From CAZEIW01 sp964512305 (GTDB lineage Bacteria > Pseudomonadota > Gammaproteobacteria > Burkholderiales > Burkholderiaceae_F): a DNA stretch of 7,863 nucleotides. Every line of letters begins with the position of its first letter. The stretch's first letter is position 1. The notes under the pieces were generated by a model. The model did not search any database and had not been told where the DNA came from. It saw only the letters and a list, made by a program, of their open reading frames with translations. Location: assembly GCA_964512305.1 (NCBI GenBank), contig CAZEIW010000119.1:1-7863 (forward strand). Direction: 5' to 3'. The position numbers were made by a program, and so were the translations under genes. Positions 7,001-7,863 of this stretch are shown here, piece by piece.

Positions 7001-7383
7001 GGTTTCCGCACCGGTCGACCGGACCCCAGCAGCAACCTTCCTACGACCTCGGCCGGACCGCGCCGCTGTGGGACACGCGCATGCAATCGGGCTGGTATAC
7101 GGCCTACGGCAGGGTCGACGAGCTCGTCGCCGACGACGACGACGCGCTGGCGATCATCGGGCCGGGAGACGCGCTGCATCTGGAGTTCGACGCAGCGCTC
7201 CCCGCGCTGGCGCCGGGCTGGTCCAGGCGGTTCGTCCTGCAGGCGCACGGGTGGGCCAAGGACATGGATCTTTACACCCGTGACGGCGAGACCGTCGCGC
7301 CCCTTCCCGCGACGGGGAAGGATGCCGCGCGCCGGGACCGGCTCAATCACGCTTACAACACGCGCTTTGCGTCCGGACGGTAA
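4048..7383 (+). CDS. Lipoprotein with TPR, seven-blade FG-GAP and ASPIC/UnbV domains
   Basis: A 1111-residue modular lipoprotein. The lipobox LTAC puts the acylated Cys at 34 after a hydrophobic core (14-33); Gly at +2 gives no inner-membrane retention signal, so an outer-membrane site is likely. About five TPRs follow (48-220), then a Pro/Ala-rich linker (about 235-275). FG-GAP-like motifs recur every 45-52 residues at 280 (DIDGDGQVDL), 330 (DIDNDGLTDV), 380 (DADNDGSLDL), 432, 482, 534 and 579, giving seven blades. Only the first three keep a full Ca-binding DxDxDG loop. The ASPIC/UnbV domain spans about 623-690 (SNASGIGARV, GLGG, and WSDG at 678-681 where WPDG is usual). The remaining 400 residues start at CPLVFAWDG (707) and include VSDILGVGGIG (721-731), MEETAYLD (770-777), DGWIEYPY (880-887) and YWDRLSIAW (955-963). 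I know of similar tails on related TPR/FG-GAP proteins but no assigned function. The ATG overlaps the nitrilase end. Its role is probably an extracytoplasmic binding or assembly platform. Confidence 0.93.
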   Translation: MPSASLRSRGAPAVVALTLVALTATALILSLTACGRAGSGATPPTATEQAALDRGVGLMGQFEFAAAHDAFAGLASRHPKWYEAGFDLAVATLNRQQEGDEGAAERQVRALLAQRPDDLPALYMLGLIALHTRPPGDAEPPLRRVADGDPRDPYAKYFLAQALLAEGRADAALALFDGALELDPRLRSAQYGASQALARLGRTAEAKARIEEFQRLRNNPLAHLAEFKYTRMGPKAEAVNAARTEAHPAPPSGAPFAAVEPIRAASEPTPATRPVASAADIDGDGQVDLFLPGGRGGKSQVLLRRGDRFEAQPGHPLAAIEGVEFAAWGDIDNDGLTDVLLCRADASPLLVRQVSRGQWKALGVPALERLGAAGDCQMFDADNDGSLDLFVVTRRGERVLISNNGDGTFRTLNDRLPRPTRAGDAIQTLATDLDNGRRLALVVLHARGPHEVLEQDGAWNWRPAPGFEAFVREPALAVAAADLDARGEPDLLTLTPQFAVRRWSKASDGSWSATTIVPESQPPAAARPQLAAADLYGDGRPAIVVTSGEGLAVWRMSGPAAERVWTLTDGTMTAWTLATLDGKGPALVVSHRDGSVTLQRPGPGRFGYALLSLSGRGDPAASYRSNASGIGARVAARVEGRWVVRDSLRDSSGPGQSLTPIAVGLGGASKIDYVSIDWSDGVFQTELALDGAAPHRIVETQRQLSSCPLVFAWDGNRYAFVSDILGVGGIGYMVAPGQYAPPRPRENFLLPETALQPKDGRYLLMIGEPMEETAYLDAVRLVAHDLPPGWSVVLDERMQTGGPDVTGRAMYFRQEVLPVRAINDRGEDVTAALHDADLKAADPGPHDARFIGRLARDHVLTLEFATDLDAGPGRPLLVADGWIEYPYSQTMFAAWQARADYRAPTLEAKGADGRWHTVLEQFGYPAGMPRKMAVPLPRLPKATRALRLRTNQEIYWDRLSIAWAEPASPVTHVLPLAAAEVRPIGFPHRSTGPQQQPSYDLGRTAPLWDTRMQSGWYTAYGRVDELVADDDDALAIIGPGDALHLEFDAALPALAPGWSRRFVLQAHGWAKDMDLYTRDGETVAPLPATGKDAARRDRLNHAYNTRFASGR
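4090..4134 (+). repeat. Three 15-bp tandem units encoding the lipoprotein signal core
   Basis: Three in-frame 15-base units encode VALTL, VALTA and TALIL (residues 15-29), followed directly by SLTAC with the lipobox Cys. The first two units differ at only two of 15 bases; the third is more diverged. The hydrophobic region of the signal peptide thus appears to have grown by tandem duplication. Confidence 0.7.
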
Positions 7384-7401
7384 GCGCCCGGTGACGTGAA
7401 G

Positions 7402-7863
7402 ATGGCTTCCCCCCGGATCCGCTACATCCCGGCGGTCGGACCCCGGCTGCGCAAGCTGCTAGTGGCCGTGTTCGGCCTGTTCGCGCTGCTCGCGGTCGAC
7501 TCCGTCTATCTCGGCACGATCACCTGGTTCGAGTGGTGGTCCGGAAAGACGCTGCAGGACTACTTCTACCAGATCGTGTTCCTGCTGCATCTGGTGCTGG
7601 GCTTCCTGATCGTCGTCCCCGTCATCGTCTTCGGCGCCCTGCACTTTCGCAATGCCCACACACGTCCCAACCGGCGCGCCGTGCGCGCGGGGATCGCGCT
7701 CTTTTCCACGGCACTCGTCCTGCTCGCAAGCGGCATCGCGCTGACGCGCCTGGGCTTCTTCGACCTCAAGGATCCGGCGCTGCGCAACGGCGCGTACTGG
7801 GTGCACGTGATCTCGCCGCTGGTGCTGGCGTGGCTCTACGTGCTGCACCGCCTGGCCGGCAAG
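7402..7863 (+). CDS. Four-helix membrane protein, candidate di-heme cytochrome b, 3' end cut by window edge
   Basis: The first 154 residues are visible and the frame is still open at the right edge. ATG 7402 lies 18 bases after the lipoprotein stop; GTG 7396 is in frame and would add two residues. The Shine-Dalgarno is weak. Four hydrophobic helices are evident at about 19-38, 58-80, 97-115 and 131-148. The basic N-terminus and basic loop 2-3 (HFRNAHTRPNRRAVR) put both on the cytoplasmic side. Helices two and four, both running outside to inside, carry His at each end: H63 and H81, and H135 and H149. The pairs H63/H135 and H81/H149 could ligate two b hemes across the membrane; H86 is an alternative to H81. 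This arrangement is like cytochrome b subunits of respiratory enzymes, but no specific family was recognised. No CxxCH heme-c motif occurs in the visible part. The position suggests redox work linked to the upstream lipoprotein. Membrane protein is near certain; heme binding is inference. Confidence 0.78.
   Translation, partial: MASPRIRYIPAVGPRLRKLLVAVFGLFALLAVDSVYLGTITWFEWWSGKTLQDYFYQIVFLLHLVLGFLIVVPVIVFGALHFRNAHTRPNRRAVRAGIALFSTALVLLASGIALTRLGFFDLKDPALRNGAYWVHVISPLVLAWLYVLHRLAGK

Noticed and set aside
5998..7350. A 450-codon minus-strand open frame
   Set aside because: It is antisense to the C-terminal domain of the lipoprotein, which reads as well-structured protein on the plus strand.
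7459..7848. A 129-codon minus-strand open frame
   Set aside because: It is antisense to a frame with four clean transmembrane helices and has Gln/Arg/Asp-rich composition without motifs.
1..7863. tRNA, rRNA, CRISPR array, insertion sequence or CxxCH multiheme cytochrome
   Set aside because: No cloverleaf, spaced direct repeats, transposase motifs, flanking terminal repeats or CxxCH motifs were seen in the translated genes.

Overview
The window is very GC-rich, almost fully coding bacterial DNA. Codons end mostly in G or C, and long stop-free antisense frames occur as a result. A high-GC proteobacterium (possibly a betaproteobacterium) is the most likely source. This rests only on base composition, Sec and lipoprotein signals of Gram-negative style and one TAGAAT-type -10 box, so it is a weak call.

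Layout: two divergent transcription units share a control region at about 2914-3089. The left unit (minus strand) encodes an exported protein made almost entirely of TPR repeats (742-2913). It overlaps by four bases (GTGA) an exported CRTAC1-type FG-GAP/VCBS propeller protein that runs off the left edge (1-745). The right unit (plus strand) encodes a cytoplasmic nitrilase-superfamily C-N hydrolase (3090-4073), then a 1111-residue lipoprotein with TPR, seven FG-GAP-like blades, an ASPIC/UnbV domain and a large C-terminal domain (4048-7383). Last comes a four-helix membrane protein with histidines placed as in di-heme b-type cytochromes (7402 to the right edge). Gene overlaps or very short gaps suggest that each unit is an operon.

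The TPR scaffold and the Ca-binding propeller are separate proteins on the left but fused in one lipoprotein on the right. This suggests they work together outside the cytoplasm, perhaps as a surface or periplasmic assembly. The candidate cytochrome b would link that assembly to the membrane electron-transport chain. The nitrilase is the only evidently soluble cytoplasmic enzyme, and its substrate cannot be read from the sequence.

Smaller structures include a 12-bp minisatellite adding a Gly-Gln-Ala-X loop to the left propeller protein and a 15-bp tandem repeat forming the hydrophobic core of the lipoprotein signal. There is also a 10-bp duplication across the left gene junction and a perfect inverted repeat next to the putative -10 box in the divergent control region. 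I found no RNA genes, insertion sequences or CRISPR.
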